Part shown: piece after piece, positions 44,486-52,989 of the stretch
Numbering within the stretch: the first letter of the stretch is position 1
Layout of the letters: each line of letters begins with the position of its first letter
Origin: Streptomyces sp. CC228A
Lineage (GTDB): Bacteria > Actinomycetota > Actinomycetes > Streptomycetales > Streptomycetaceae
Direction: 5' to 3'
Assembly (NCBI RefSeq): GCF_021390935.1
Contig: NZ_JAJPUI010000003.1
Span: forward strand, 434,001-498,000
DNA length: 64,000 nucleotides
The notes under the pieces: model-generated
The model's input: the letters and a program-made list of their open reading frames with translations, nothing else
What the model was told of the DNA's origin: nothing
The model's database searches: none
Program-made: the position numbers and the translations under genes

Positions 44486-46194
44486 CCCGGCCGTCGGCGA
44501 CCGAGGAGTTCCGGGCGGCCCGGGACCTGCTGCTGCTGCACCGCACGGACCTGGCGAAGGCCGCGGCCGAGTTCCGCTGGCCGCGCCCCACCCACTTCAA
44601 CTGGGCGCTCGACTGGTTCGACGCGGTGGCCGCCGAGCGGGGGGAGACGGCCGCGCTGCGGATCGTGGGCGGCGCCGGCCCGGACACGGACCGGGAGCTG
44701 ACGTTCCGGGACCTGTCCCGGCGGTCGGCGCAGGTCGCCGCGTGGCTGCGGTCCCTGGGCGTGCGCCGGGGCGACCCGGTGCTGCTGATGCTGGGGAACC
44801 GGGCGGAGGTGTGGGAGACCATGCTCGCCGCCATCAAGCTGGGCGCGATCGTCATCCCCACCTACACGACGGCGACCCCGGCCGAGCTGGCGGACCGGCT
44901 GGACCGGGGCGACGTGCGGTACGTCGTCGCGGAGGCGGGCCTGGCGGGCCGGTTCGACGAGGCGGGCGACCCCGGGTCGCGCCGGTGGAAGGGCATCAGC
45001 GTGGGCGGTTCGCCCGAGGGCTGGCTGCCGTACGAGCTGTCCGCGGGCGTGGCGGCCGACTTCACCCCCTCCGGCCCCACGCCCGCGGACGACCCGCTGT
45101 TCCGCTACTTCACCTCGGGCACCACGTCGAAGCCGAAGATGGTGGAGCACACCCACGTCAGCTACCCGGTGGGCCACCTGTCCGGCATGTACTGGAACGG
45201 CGTCAAGCCGGGCGACGTGCACCTGAACATCTCGGCGCCGGGCTGGGCGAAGCACTCGTGGAGCTCCTTCTTCGTGCCGTGGAACGCGGAGGCGACGGTC
45301 GTCGCCCTCGACGCGGCGCGCAGTACGCCCGCGGACATCCTCGACGTGCTGCGCACCCGCGGCATCACGACGTTCTGCGCCCCGCCGACGGTGTGGCGGG
45401 GGATGGCGGCGCACGGCCTGGGCCCGCGGCCGCCCGCGCTGCGGGAGGCGGCGGCGGCCGGAGAGCCGCTGGAGGCGGCCCTGATCGAGCGGGTGGCCCG
45501 CGAGTGGGGGCTGGACCTGCGCGACGGGTACGGGCAGACGGAGACGACCGGCCAGATCGGCAACCCGCCCGGCCGCACCCCGGTGCCCGGCAGCATGGGC
45601 TTCCCGCTGCCCGGCCACACGGTCGTCCTGATCGACCCGGAGACCGGCCGTGAGGTCCCGGACGGCACGCCGGGCGAGCTCTGCCTGGATCTGGCGGACC
45701 CGCCCGTCGGGCTGATGCGCGGGTACGTCGGCGATCCGGAGCGCACCGCGAAGGCCCTGGCGAACGGCTACTACCACACCGGTGACCTGGGGGTCCGCAA
45801 CCCGGACGGCTCGCTCACCTACGTGGCCCGCGCCGACGACATGTTCAAGGCGTTCGACCACCGGATCTCGCCGCGGGAGCTGGAGGACGTGGTGCTGCGG
45901 GACGAGGGGGTGGCCGACGCCGCGGTGGTGCCGGTGCCCGACCCCGTCGGCCTGTGGGCGCCGAAGGCGTACGTGGTCGCGGCACCGGGACGGCCCGGCG
46001 GAGCGGAGGCCGCGCGGCGCATCCTGGACCGGGTGCAGGCGGAACTCCCGCCGGAGAAGTGGGTGCGGGTGCTCGAGTTCGTCCCGTCCCTGCCCCGGAC
46101 CACGTCGGGCAAGGTGCGCCGCGCCGAGTTGAGGGACCGCGGTGCGGACTCCGGCGGCGTGGAGTACCGCGTCGAGGCACTGCCGGAGGGCTGA
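44482..46194 (+). CDS. AMP-forming acyl-CoA synthetase / acid ligase
   Basis: A 570-aa ANL-superfamily enzyme. The phosphate loop is FRYFTSGTTSKPKMVEHTHV, YGQTETTGQIGN is the adenine motif, GYYHTGDLGVRNPDGSLTYV is the ribose-binding region, and the catalytic Lys is in SLPRTTSGKVRRAEL. Sequence features (FRWPRPTHFNWALDWFDAVA near the N-terminus) resemble medium-chain acyl-CoA synthetases. It activates a carboxylic acid to an acyl adenylate, then to CoA or another acceptor. There is no carrier-protein gene nearby. ATGA overlap with the flavoprotein gene indicates coupled translation. Confidence 0.93.
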   Translation: MTRPSATEEFRAARDLLLLHRTDLAKAAAEFRWPRPTHFNWALDWFDAVAAERGETAALRIVGGAGPDTDRELTFRDLSRRSAQVAAWLRSLGVRRGDPVLLMLGNRAEVWETMLAAIKLGAIVIPTYTTATPAELADRLDRGDVRYVVAEAGLAGRFDEAGDPGSRRWKGISVGGSPEGWLPYELSAGVAADFTPSGPTPADDPLFRYFTSGTTSKPKMVEHTHVSYPVGHLSGMYWNGVKPGDVHLNISAPGWAKHSWSSFFVPWNAEATVVALDAARSTPADILDVLRTRGITTFCAPPTVWRGMAAHGLGPRPPALREAAAAGEPLEAALIERVAREWGLDLRDGYGQTETTGQIGNPPGRTPVPGSMGFPLPGHTVVLIDPETGREVPDGTPGELCLDLADPPVGLMRGYVGDPERTAKALANGYYHTGDLGVRNPDGSLTYVARADDMFKAFDHRISPRELEDVVLRDEGVADAAVVPVPDPVGLWAPKAYVVAAPGRPGGAEAARRILDRVQAELPPEKWVRVLEFVPSLPRTTSGKVRRAELRDRGADSGGVEYRVEALPEG

Positions 46195-46218
46195 GGCGGC
46201 GCGCGGGAGTAGTACGGC

Positions 46219-46257
46219 GACGGCCCGGGCCCGGTTTCCCACCGGACCCGGGCCGTC
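46219..46257 (+). terminator. Hairpin after the ligase gene
   Basis: A 17-bp stem with one mismatch: the left arm starts GACGGCCCGGG and the right arm ends CCCGGGCCGTC, with a 5-nt loop. It starts 25 bp after the ligase stop and lacks a T-run. Marks the end of the mutase-ligase operon. Confidence 0.65.
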
Positions 46258-46282
46258 CGCTGCGCCCGGGCGGCCCGCCGCG

Positions 46283-46675
46283 CCCGAGGAGAGTGCCGAG
46301 CTCGGTGTACCGGCCTCCCCAGTACGCGGCGTCCGCACGACGGACGACGGCGCGGAGCTCTTCGACGGTGCCCGGCTCGACCTCGGCGGGGATGCCGATG
46401 GCCGCGTCATGGGTGGCTGCGGAGACCAGGCGCAACGCGGCCCGCTCGTCGCGGTCCATGGACCGCCGTGGCGCCTGCTGACCGAGGAGCACGGCGATGT
46501 CCGTGCCGAGCGCGTCGGCAATCGACAGCAGGGACGGCAGGGAAGCCGTTCCGCCGCGTTCGAGCTTCCGGACCACGCCGACGGACACACCGGCCGCCTC
46601 CGCCAACTGCTCCTGCGTCATGCCGCCGCGCAGCGCCTTCAAGCGCTCAGAGGTGGTGTACTCCGACCACTGCAT
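46283..46675 (-). pseudogene. Truncated XRE-family regulator
   Basis: From ATG 46675 (GGAGGTTCTGGAGC upstream) the frame encodes MQWSEYTTSERLKALRGGMT, a complete helix-turn-helix (QEQLAEAAGVSVGVVRKLER) and the linker of a longer actinobacterial XRE family whose members have about 400 aa. Similarity ends after GGRYTELGTLLG (residue 131), right at the ligase terminator. Beyond it the frame runs on through antisense of the ligase gene to 45845 with only Arg/Pro-rich sequence. The C-terminal two thirds therefore appear lost where the operon was joined. Confidence 0.7.
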
Positions 46676-46764
46676 GCTCCAGAACCTCCGCGTGATGGGC
46701 CCCACACGGACAGTACTGGCTGGAGCGGTGGAGCCGACAGCCTTTGATCAGACCGCAGTTGGGT

Positions 46765-47418
46765 TCACGCGGCGAGCACCGCTGTGACACCGAGGAGGGC
46801 CTCCAACTCGGTCACGGCCTCACCCTCGTCCGTGACGTGGACCGTGGCGATGCCCAGATCGGCGGCCGGCGGAAGGTTCACCGCGTGATCGTCCACGAAC
46901 ACACACCGCTCGGCGGGCAGCCCGATCCGCTCCAGGGCGAGTTCGTAGATCGCCGGATCGGGCTTCGCCATGCCGACCAGTTCGGAGACGACGTGCACGT
47001 CGAACAAGTCCCAGATGCCGACGTGTTCGTAGGGGTTGAACGGGTCGAGACCGAAGCTGTTGGACAACAGGGCAAGCCGGTGGCCGGCGGCACGCGCGGC
47101 ACGCGCGAGCGCGACCATCCGGCGGGCTGCGGGCACCCCGGCCCAGGCCCGCCCCATCAGGTTCACCGGATCCACGTGCGCACCCAACAGCGCGGCCGTG
47201 CCCTCGTTCCACTGGGCCTGCCCGATCTCCCCGATCTCCAGAGCCGCGTACAGACGCCGGCCCTCAGGGTGATCGTTGAGAGTGCTGCGCCACGCGCCCG
47301 GAGCCAGCCCTTCCGACACGCACCAGGCGCGATGGACATCGATCGGGCTGGCGGTAAGCACCCCGGCGAAGTCGAGGATCAGGCCGCGCCTGTCGGCGAC
47401 ATCAGTCTTGTGCGGCAT
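46765..47418 (-). CDS. HAD-superfamily hydrolase
   Basis: A 217-aa phosphatase-like protein starting MPHKTDVADRRGLILDFAGV at ATG 47418. Motif I reads LDFAGVLT, where the usual second Asp of DxD is Ala-Gly-shifted; motif II is LALLSNSFGL, the Lys is in AKPDPAIYELAL, and motif III is CVFVDDHAVNLPPA. Size and cap insertion fit subfamily IA. It hydrolyses small phosphorylated metabolites; the exact substrate cannot be told. Single gene. Confidence 0.85.
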   Translation of the reverse strand: MPHKTDVADRRGLILDFAGVLTASPIDVHRAWCVSEGLAPGAWRSTLNDHPEGRRLYAALEIGEIGQAQWNEGTAALLGAHVDPVNLMGRAWAGVPAARRMVALARAARAAGHRLALLSNSFGLDPFNPYEHVGIWDLFDVHVVSELVGMAKPDPAIYELALERIGLPAERCVFVDDHAVNLPPAADLGIATVHVTDEGEAVTELEALLGVTAVLAA

Positions 47419-47987
47419 CCGGCGATCGTTCCTTCCCTGATGGGTTCTCTCGACGACGCTACCGCGCACGGAGGTTTGTCAGTGAAATGATCTCTGCGGG
47501 CCGGGGTGATGGCCGGTGTCACCGGCGAGCGGGTACGGCACCCGTGCCGCGGGCAGACATGAAGCCCCTGGTAGGACAGGTCTCGCGCAAGATCGTGCGT
47601 TGAACCAGAGGCTTCACGTTGGGCACCCGGATCCCACTCCCACTGCGGTGCAGGGCTCCTTGGATCCGCCACGGCTGTGCGACGGCCGGCTGCAGGATGT
47701 CGGCTGTCGCGGGAGGGCCGGCGGCCCTCCCGGTCTGCTCGGCTGCCGGTACGCGGCCCGTACAGGCAGGAAGGCGAGGCCCCGCGGTGCCCGAGGGGCA
47801 TCCGCCGCCCGCCGTCCACGACGCCGCGGGTGCCGTGCGCGGCGGGCCCTCCCGTCCGGGCGGCCGCGCGGACCAGGCCCGGCTCGCAGCCGGGGCGCCG
47901 CCGGAAGTCGGGCGCCCCTCGACGCCGGGGCACCCGCCGGGGCCGGAGCACCCCGGCCCCGGCGCCCGGGCCCGGTGGGCGGTGCGG
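47419..47987. other. Gene-free stretch with a 12-bp inverted repeat
   Basis: GAAGCCCCTGGT (47561-47572) and ACCAGAGGCTTC (47604-47615) are inverted with one mismatch and 31 bases apart. It could be a hairpin terminator or the end of a lost mobile element. No gene is supported in the remainder. Confidence 0.5.
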
Positions 47988-48560
47988 TCAGGGGCGGTGG
48001 TGGCGGGCGTAGTGGCGCTGCGCCTTCGCGCGGTTGCCGCAGCCGGCCATGGAGCACCAGCGGCGGGTGCCGTTCTTGGACACGTCGTAGAAGTGCAGGA
48101 CGCATTCCGGGTTGCCGCAGGCCCGGATGCGGTCCGGGCGGTCCCCGAGCAGCCGCAGGAAGTCGGCGACCGCGATCCACGCGGGCAGCCAGGACGGGGC
48201 GTCCACCTCGACGGCCGTGGCGGGGCCCTCGGGGGTGAGCAGGTGGCGGACCCGGCCGTGCGCGAGGACGGAGTTGACGGCCTCGATCGCCTCCGGTGCG
48301 GGCAGGCCGGGGTCCGCGACCGCCTGGTCGAGCGCGGCACGAGCGCGCACCAACCGGTCCAGGGTCTCCTGATCGGCGGACACGGGCGTGTTCCCCAGCG
48401 CGTCCCGTATCTGCGGCGCGGCCAGCCAGATCGCCAGCCCTTCGGGCGACACCAGCAGGTCGTGGCGGCCGGCGCCGTCGATCCAGCGGGTGTTCAGCAG
48501 GTCGATGGCGACGGGCTCGCCGGTCAGCGGCCTCGGGTCGTTGTCGGAGGTCGTCGGCAC
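47988..48560 (-). CDS. CGNR zinc-finger (ABATE-type) regulator
   Basis: A 190-aa protein from GTG 48560 with AGGAAGGAC upstream. The N-domain is PLTGEPVAIDLLNTRWIDGA. The finger is CGNPECVLHFYDVSKNGTRR then WCSMAGCGNRAKAQRHYARH. It is the third CGNR gene in 13 kb and is divergent from the VOC-flavoprotein-ferredoxin operon across 160 bp that hold three ACCGGT motifs. It probably controls that operon. Confidence 0.88.
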   Translation of the reverse strand: MPTTSDNDPRPLTGEPVAIDLLNTRWIDGAGRHDLLVSPEGLAIWLAAPQIRDALGNTPVSADQETLDRLVRARAALDQAVADPGLPAPEAIEAVNSVLAHGRVRHLLTPEGPATAVEVDAPSWLPAWIAVADFLRLLGDRPDRIRACGNPECVLHFYDVSKNGTRRWCSMAGCGNRAKAQRHYARHHRP

Positions 48561-48599
48561 GTTGCGGGTCCTTCCTCTAGGGGGGCTGCGGCTGCACAC

Positions 48600-48690
48600 C
48601 ACCCACGATAACCGGTCATCGCTTGATCACCGGTTGACGTATCCAGGTTCTAACCGCTAAATTCAGTTTCACCGGTTGCGAGGCGGACTC
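48600..48690. promoter_or_regulatory. Divergent regulatory region with ACCGGT repeats
   Basis: TAACCGGT (about 48609), CACCGGTT (about 48629) and CACCGGTT (about 48670) recur in the 160-bp gap, together with CTAACCGCTAA (about 48651). The half-sites are palindromic (ACCGGT). Likely operator for the CGNR gene and the VOC operon. Confidence 0.45.
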
Positions 48691-48720
48691 GCAACGCTGA
48701 CCAAAGGCATGTGATCGACG

Positions 48721-49176
48721 ATGAGCAAGGCCAAGAACCTGCAGACGGGGCACGTCGGGCTGAACGTCACGGACATGGACCGCTCGCTCGCCTTCTACCG
48801 CGAGGTCTTCGACTTCGAGGTCATGGGCGAAGGCAAGGAGGACGGCCGCCGGTTCGCCTTCCTGGGCCGCGAGGGCAAGCTGCTCGTGACCCTGTGGCAG
48901 CAGAGCCAGGGCACGTTCGCCGCCGACCGCCCCGGTCTGCACCACCTCTCCTTCCAGGTGGACACCATCGAGGAGGTGCGGGCCACCGAGCAGGTGCTGC
49001 GCTCGCTCGGCGCGGAGTTCGCGTACGACGGCGTCGTCCCGCACGGCGAGGGCGCCTCGTCCGGCGGCATCTTCTTCACCGACCCGGACGGCACCCGCCT
49101 GGAGGTCTACGCCCCCTCCGGCGCCGACACCGCGGAGGCCCCCACCACCGGTGCCCCCACCTGCGGCTTCTTCTAA
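48721..49176 (+). CDS. VOC/glyoxalase-fold protein
   Basis: A 151-aa protein with two betaalphabetabetabeta modules. TGHVGLNVTDMDRSLAFYRE supplies the first metal His, GLHHLSFQVDTIEEV the second, and DGTRLEVYAPS the Glu. This is the two-His-one-Glu set of type I extradiol dioxygenases and glyoxalases. It could be a dioxygenase, an isomerase or a resistance protein. First gene of an operon with the split-barrel flavoprotein, ferredoxin and ferredoxin reductase. Confidence 0.9.
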   Translation: MSKAKNLQTGHVGLNVTDMDRSLAFYREVFDFEVMGEGKEDGRRFAFLGREGKLLVTLWQQSQGTFAADRPGLHHLSFQVDTIEEVRATEQVLRSLGAEFAYDGVVPHGEGASSGGIFFTDPDGTRLEVYAPSGADTAEAPTTGAPTCGFF

Positions 49177-49315
49177 GAGACAGACCAGTCCGCCGGGAGC
49201 CGCACCGACCCGTGCCGGGGCCCCTGCGCCGGGGCCCGGGCCGGGTCGGCAGCCCGGCGGCCGGGGCGGGACGCGCCCCGGCAGCCCGGCGGCACCTCGG
49301 ACGTTCGGAAAGGAC

Positions 49316-50242
49316 ATGGCCGTGGCCACGTATCACAGCGGCGAGATCGCGGTGCAGCAGCGCGCCGGCCTCACCGAGACGGCAGGGTTCTCCCTCGGTG
49401 CCATCGGTGAGACCGTCCCGCCCATCGCGCGGGACTTCCTCGCCGAGCAACCGATGATCGTGCTGGGTGGCGCCGACGCCTCGGGGCTGATCTGGGCGAC
49501 CCAGCTGACCGGTGAGCCCGGCTTCCTCCGGGTCCCGGACCCCGGCACGCTGCTGATCGACGCACTGCCGCTGCCGGAGGACCCGCTGGCCGGCGCCCTG
49601 AACGCGGCGACGCCCGGGAACCCGGCACGGATCGGGATGATCGCCATCGAGCCCGCCACGCGGCGCCGCATGCGCATGAACGGGCGGGCCCACCGCGTCG
49701 GAGACGGACTGCGCGTCGACCTCGACCAGGTCATCTCCAACTGCCCCAAGTACCTGCAGAAGCGCGACTACGAGCACGTCGGTTCCGGCGGCACCGCCCG
49801 GCGGGCCGTCACCGCCGGCGGCGAACTCACCGCCGCCCAGCAGCTGACCGTGGCCACGGCCGACACCTTCTTCGTCGCCACCGCCTCCGACCGCGGTGAC
49901 GCCGACGCCTCCCACCGCGGCGGCAACCCCGGCTTCGTCAGGGTCCTCTCCCCCACCCGGCTGCGCTGGCCCGACTACATCGGCAACGCCATGTTCCTGA
50001 CCCTCGGGAACCTCCAGCTCAACCCGGCCGCGGGGCTCTTCTTCCCGGACTGGGAGACCGGCTCCGTGCTCCACCTGTCCGGCACCGCGCACACGGTGTG
50101 GGACACCGAGGAGGCCGCCCGGGTGCCGGGGGCCCAGCGCCTGGTCGAGTTCTCGATCGACGCCGTACGGGAGATCTCCGCCGCCTCGCCGCTGCGCTGG
50201 TCCTCCCCCGGCTACTCGCGCTTCAACCCGCCGGCGGGCTGA
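49316..50242 (+). CDS. PNPOx-family (split-barrel flavin-binding) protein, 308 aa
   Basis: ATG 49316 (MAVATYHSGEIAVQQRAGLT) with GGAAAGGAC just before. It has two split-barrel halves: PMIVLGGADASGLIWATQLT with IGMIAIEPATRRRMRMNGRA, then TFFVATASDRGDADASHRGG with AMFLTLGNLQLNPAAGLFFP. YIGNAMF and ISNCPKYLQKRDY are typical of this two-barrel FMN/F420 type. It is probably a flavin oxidoreductase fed by the ferredoxin system behind it. The partner PNPOx at 34480 is a different, single-barrel type. Confidence 0.88.
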   Translation: MAVATYHSGEIAVQQRAGLTETAGFSLGAIGETVPPIARDFLAEQPMIVLGGADASGLIWATQLTGEPGFLRVPDPGTLLIDALPLPEDPLAGALNAATPGNPARIGMIAIEPATRRRMRMNGRAHRVGDGLRVDLDQVISNCPKYLQKRDYEHVGSGGTARRAVTAGGELTAAQQLTVATADTFFVATASDRGDADASHRGGNPGFVRVLSPTRLRWPDYIGNAMFLTLGNLQLNPAAGLFFPDWETGSVLHLSGTAHTVWDTEEAARVPGAQRLVEFSIDAVREISAASPLRWSSPGYSRFNPPAG

Positions 50243-50298
50243 CGAACTCCCCTCTCCCCCACCCCTCCTCGCCCCCCTGAACCGCAACGGAGCCCGCC

Positions 50299-50496
50299 AT
50301 GCGCATCACCGTCGACCGGAACCTCTGCGAGAGCCACGGGCAGTGCGTCTTCGCAGCGCCCGAGGTCTTCTCCTTCGACGACGACGACTACCTGATCTAC
50401 GACGCCGAGCCCTCCGACGAGCTCCGCGACAAGGTCGAGAAGGCCGCCGCCGTCTGCCCGCTCCGCGCCATCGCCATCGCCCCGGCCACACCATGA
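50299..50496 (+). CDS. 3Fe-4S/4Fe-4S ferredoxin
   Basis: A 65-aa ferredoxin. The cluster ligands are in CESHGQCVFAAPEVF and CPLRAIAI; the second canonical Cys is His (C-E-S-H), which favours a 3Fe-4S cluster. Such ferredoxins pass electrons to cytochrome P450s, but no P450 gene lies in the window. The stop overlaps the reductase start (ATGA), so the pair is translationally coupled. Confidence 0.93.
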   Translation: MRITVDRNLCESHGQCVFAAPEVFSFDDDDYLIYDAEPSDELRDKVEKAAAVCPLRAIAIAPATP

Positions 50497-51754
50497 GCAC
50501 CCGTCACGCCATGAGCACCGGTCACGCGAACACCACGGAAAACGGCATGAGAAGCGGAAGAGGCATGGACAGCATCGTGGTCGTCGGCGCCTCGCTCGCC
50601 GGCCTGCGGGCGGCGGAGGCCCTGCGCTCCCGCGGCTTCGCCGGCACGCTGACCATCGTCGGCGACGAACCCCACCTCCCCTACGACCGGCCGCCGCTGT
50701 CCAAGCAGGTCCTCACCTCGGACGTCGAACCCGGCGTCACCGGCCTCGCCCTGCCGGACGGCCTGGACGCGGACTGGCGGCTCGGCCGGCCCGCCGTCGG
50801 CCTCGACCTGAAGGCGCGGACCGTCACCCTCGCGGACGGCGAGGACCTCCCGTACGACGGCTGGTCATCGCCACCGGGTCGGCCGCGCGCGGCTGGCCGG
50901 CCTCGCGCCCCGCGCCGCCCGCCGGCGTGGTCACCCTGCGCGGCTGGGACGACGCCGTCGCGCTGCGGGGATCGCTGGAACCGGGACGGCGGCTGGTGGT
51001 CGTCGGCGCCGGCTTCCTCGGCGGCGAGATCGCGGCCGCGGGCGTCGCCCGCGGACTCGACGTGACCCTCGTCGAAGCCGCCGACCAGCCCCTGGAGCGG
51101 GCCATCGGCGCCGAACCGGGCGCGTACATCGCGGCCCTGCACCGCGAGGCGGGCATCGACCTGCGCACCGGCACCACCGTCACCGACTTCCACGCCGCAC
51201 CGGACGGCAGGCTCACCGGCGTGGTGCTGTCCGACGGCTCGACCGTCCCGGCCGACACCGCGGTCCTGGCGCTGGGCGCGGTCCCGTCGACCGGCTGGCT
51301 GGAGGGCTCCGGCCTGGCCCTGGACGGCGGCGTGCACTGCGACGCCTCCCTGCGGGCGCTGCGCACCGACGGCTCCACGGCACCGGGTGTGGTCGCCGCG
51401 GGCGATGTCGCGCGTGTGCCGCACCGGCTGGCCGACGGGCAGCCGCTGGCGCTCGGCCACTGGACGAACGCCGTGGAGCAGGGCGCCGCCGCCGCGGCCA
51501 CCCTGCTGGCGGCGGAGGACCCGGAGCCGTACACCGGGGTCCCGTCCTTCTGGTCCGACCTGTACGGCGCCAGGATCCGGTCCGTGGGCCTGCCCGCCGC
51601 CGCGGACGAGGCGCGGATCGTCGAGCACGACCTGCCGGGCCGCCGGCTGGAGGTCAGCTACCACCGGTCGGGGCGGCTCGTCGGCGCCCTCACCATCGGC
51701 CGCACCGCGCGGCTCGCGTTCTACCGGAGCACCCTCCAGGAAATGACCGCCTGA
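50493..51754 (+). CDS. FAD-dependent ferredoxin reductase, one frame break
   Basis: The ATG at 50493 gives a short variable lead; IVVVGASLAGLRAAEALRSR is the FAD motif. Next come LPYDRPPLSKQVL and, after the break, VVVGAGFLGGEIAAAGVARG (NAD(P)H motif), VVAAGDVARVPHR (second FAD motif) and a reductase C-domain to TLQEMTA. Adding one C near 50862 (DGL instead of DGW) joins the two frames into about 420 aa, the usual length. It transfers electrons from NAD(P)H to the ferredoxin just upstream. Confidence 0.9.
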
Positions 51755-51957
51755 TGACCGGCGGGAATTCCGGAAGCGGTCGGAGCGGACCGGCACGCCC
51801 ATTCTCCTGGGAAGTGCCGGACCGCTCCGCCGTGGTCCGCGAAGAATTCCCCCGGAATTCATTCTCCGCAGAACCAATGGGTCCGGCCCCCCTGCGCATG
51901 CGCCGGACGGAGGGAAGCCGGAGGGTCTTGCGCGACTGCCGGGGGCCGTTCCGCGGG

Positions 51958-52431
51958 TCAGCCGAAGTCGCAGTGGCGCGGGGCCTCGCGCTCGTAGCGC
52001 AGCGGGGTGCCCTCGGGCTTCATGTAGATGAGCTCCACGACGAGGGGCTCCGTGCCCTCGTTGACTCCGTTCAGCGGGACGCTGCCCTGCTTGACGAAGG
52101 AGTCGCCGGCCTTGAAGGTCTCCACGGTGCAGTGCCAGTCGGCGTTCTTGCGGGTGATCTCGCCGGACTTCACGGTGAGGACCACGATGCCGGGGTGGAT
52201 GTGCCAGCCGGTCTCGCCGCCGGGCTGGATGGTCAGGGTCTGCTGGACGACGTCCGAGACGTTGTTGACCTTGATGTCGTGCGGCGCGAGGAACTTGCCC
52301 TCGAACCGGTCGACCAGGCTGGCGTCCACGGGCGGGGTGGCCGTGGCGATGCCCGCGCCGCCCATCGTCGCCGCTGCCGCGACCAGAGCCGTGATGATCT
52401 TCCCTCGACGCGACAGAGTGGTGCGCTTCAT
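51958..52431 (-). CDS. Secreted cupin-domain protein
   Basis: A 157-aa protein starting MKRTTLSRRGKIITALVAAA at ATG 52431, with a signal peptide (cleaved about GGAGIATA). The cupin motif is ETGWHIHPGIVVLTVKSGEI (metal His pair), with FKAGDSFVKQGSVPLNGVNE as the second part. One Cys in DWHCTVE and one in RHCDFG could form a disulfide. Function unknown; it may bind a small molecule outside the cell. It converges on the ferredoxin reductase gene. Confidence 0.85.
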   Translation of the reverse strand: MKRTTLSRRGKIITALVAAAATMGGAGIATATPPVDASLVDRFEGKFLAPHDIKVNNVSDVVQQTLTIQPGGETGWHIHPGIVVLTVKSGEITRKNADWHCTVETFKAGDSFVKQGSVPLNGVNEGTEPLVVELIYMKPEGTPLRYEREAPRHCDFG

Positions 52432-52989
52432 TGCATGCTCCTCGCTCGGTACGCCACCGGACGGCGGCGTTCAATTCCTTGACAGGATCGTAGGGAGCCC
52501 TTTCGGACAGCCACAAGGAAAATCCGGCGTAGCTATCCGATAGGGGAATTCGGGAAATCGAATACCATCCCAGAGCACGCGAGGCCCCGGCAAAAGGCCC
52601 CAAACAAGCGGCGCCCGGGGCGGTGTGCGGTGGTACGGGCCGGGCGGTGCGCAGCGGCGGCGGCCGACGCGGGGCGCGGATCGGCCGGAAGTGACGGTGG
52701 GCGGGCTCGCAGGGCCGGCGGCGCGTGAGGCGGCGGCGCCGACGGGGGCCGTCCCGCGGGCGAGATTCGGCCACGGCGACAACAGGAGTGGACGACCCGA
52801 CTCCGGCACGGGCGCCGGGGCGCACGGGGCGCCGACCGGACCCCGCTCCCGAGGCGCCGTCAGCTGCCGTGCACGGCACCGACTCCGGTCCGCGGCGACC
52901 GCGTCGGCTCCCCCGGTAAACCCGGAACGCGATCTTCCCGTCCCTCCCTGTGGACACCGAACACCGGACGAGCGAAGGCGGCCCGCGCT
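52432..52989. other. Gene-free stretch between cupin and glycosyltransferase genes
   Basis: About 560 bases with no supported gene. TTGACA at 52479 and CTATCCGATAG at 52533-52543 (a small palindrome) are on the cupin side and may be control sites. The rest is GC-rich without clear structure. Confidence 0.5.

Noticed and set aside
47988..48560. Transposase or toxin near 48 kb
   Set aside because: The frame is a clear CGNR zinc-finger protein with both Cys pairs; no transposase motifs.
50681..52957. 758-codon minus-strand frame
   Set aside because: Antisense of the ferredoxin reductase and shifted relative to the secreted cupin gene; no domain.
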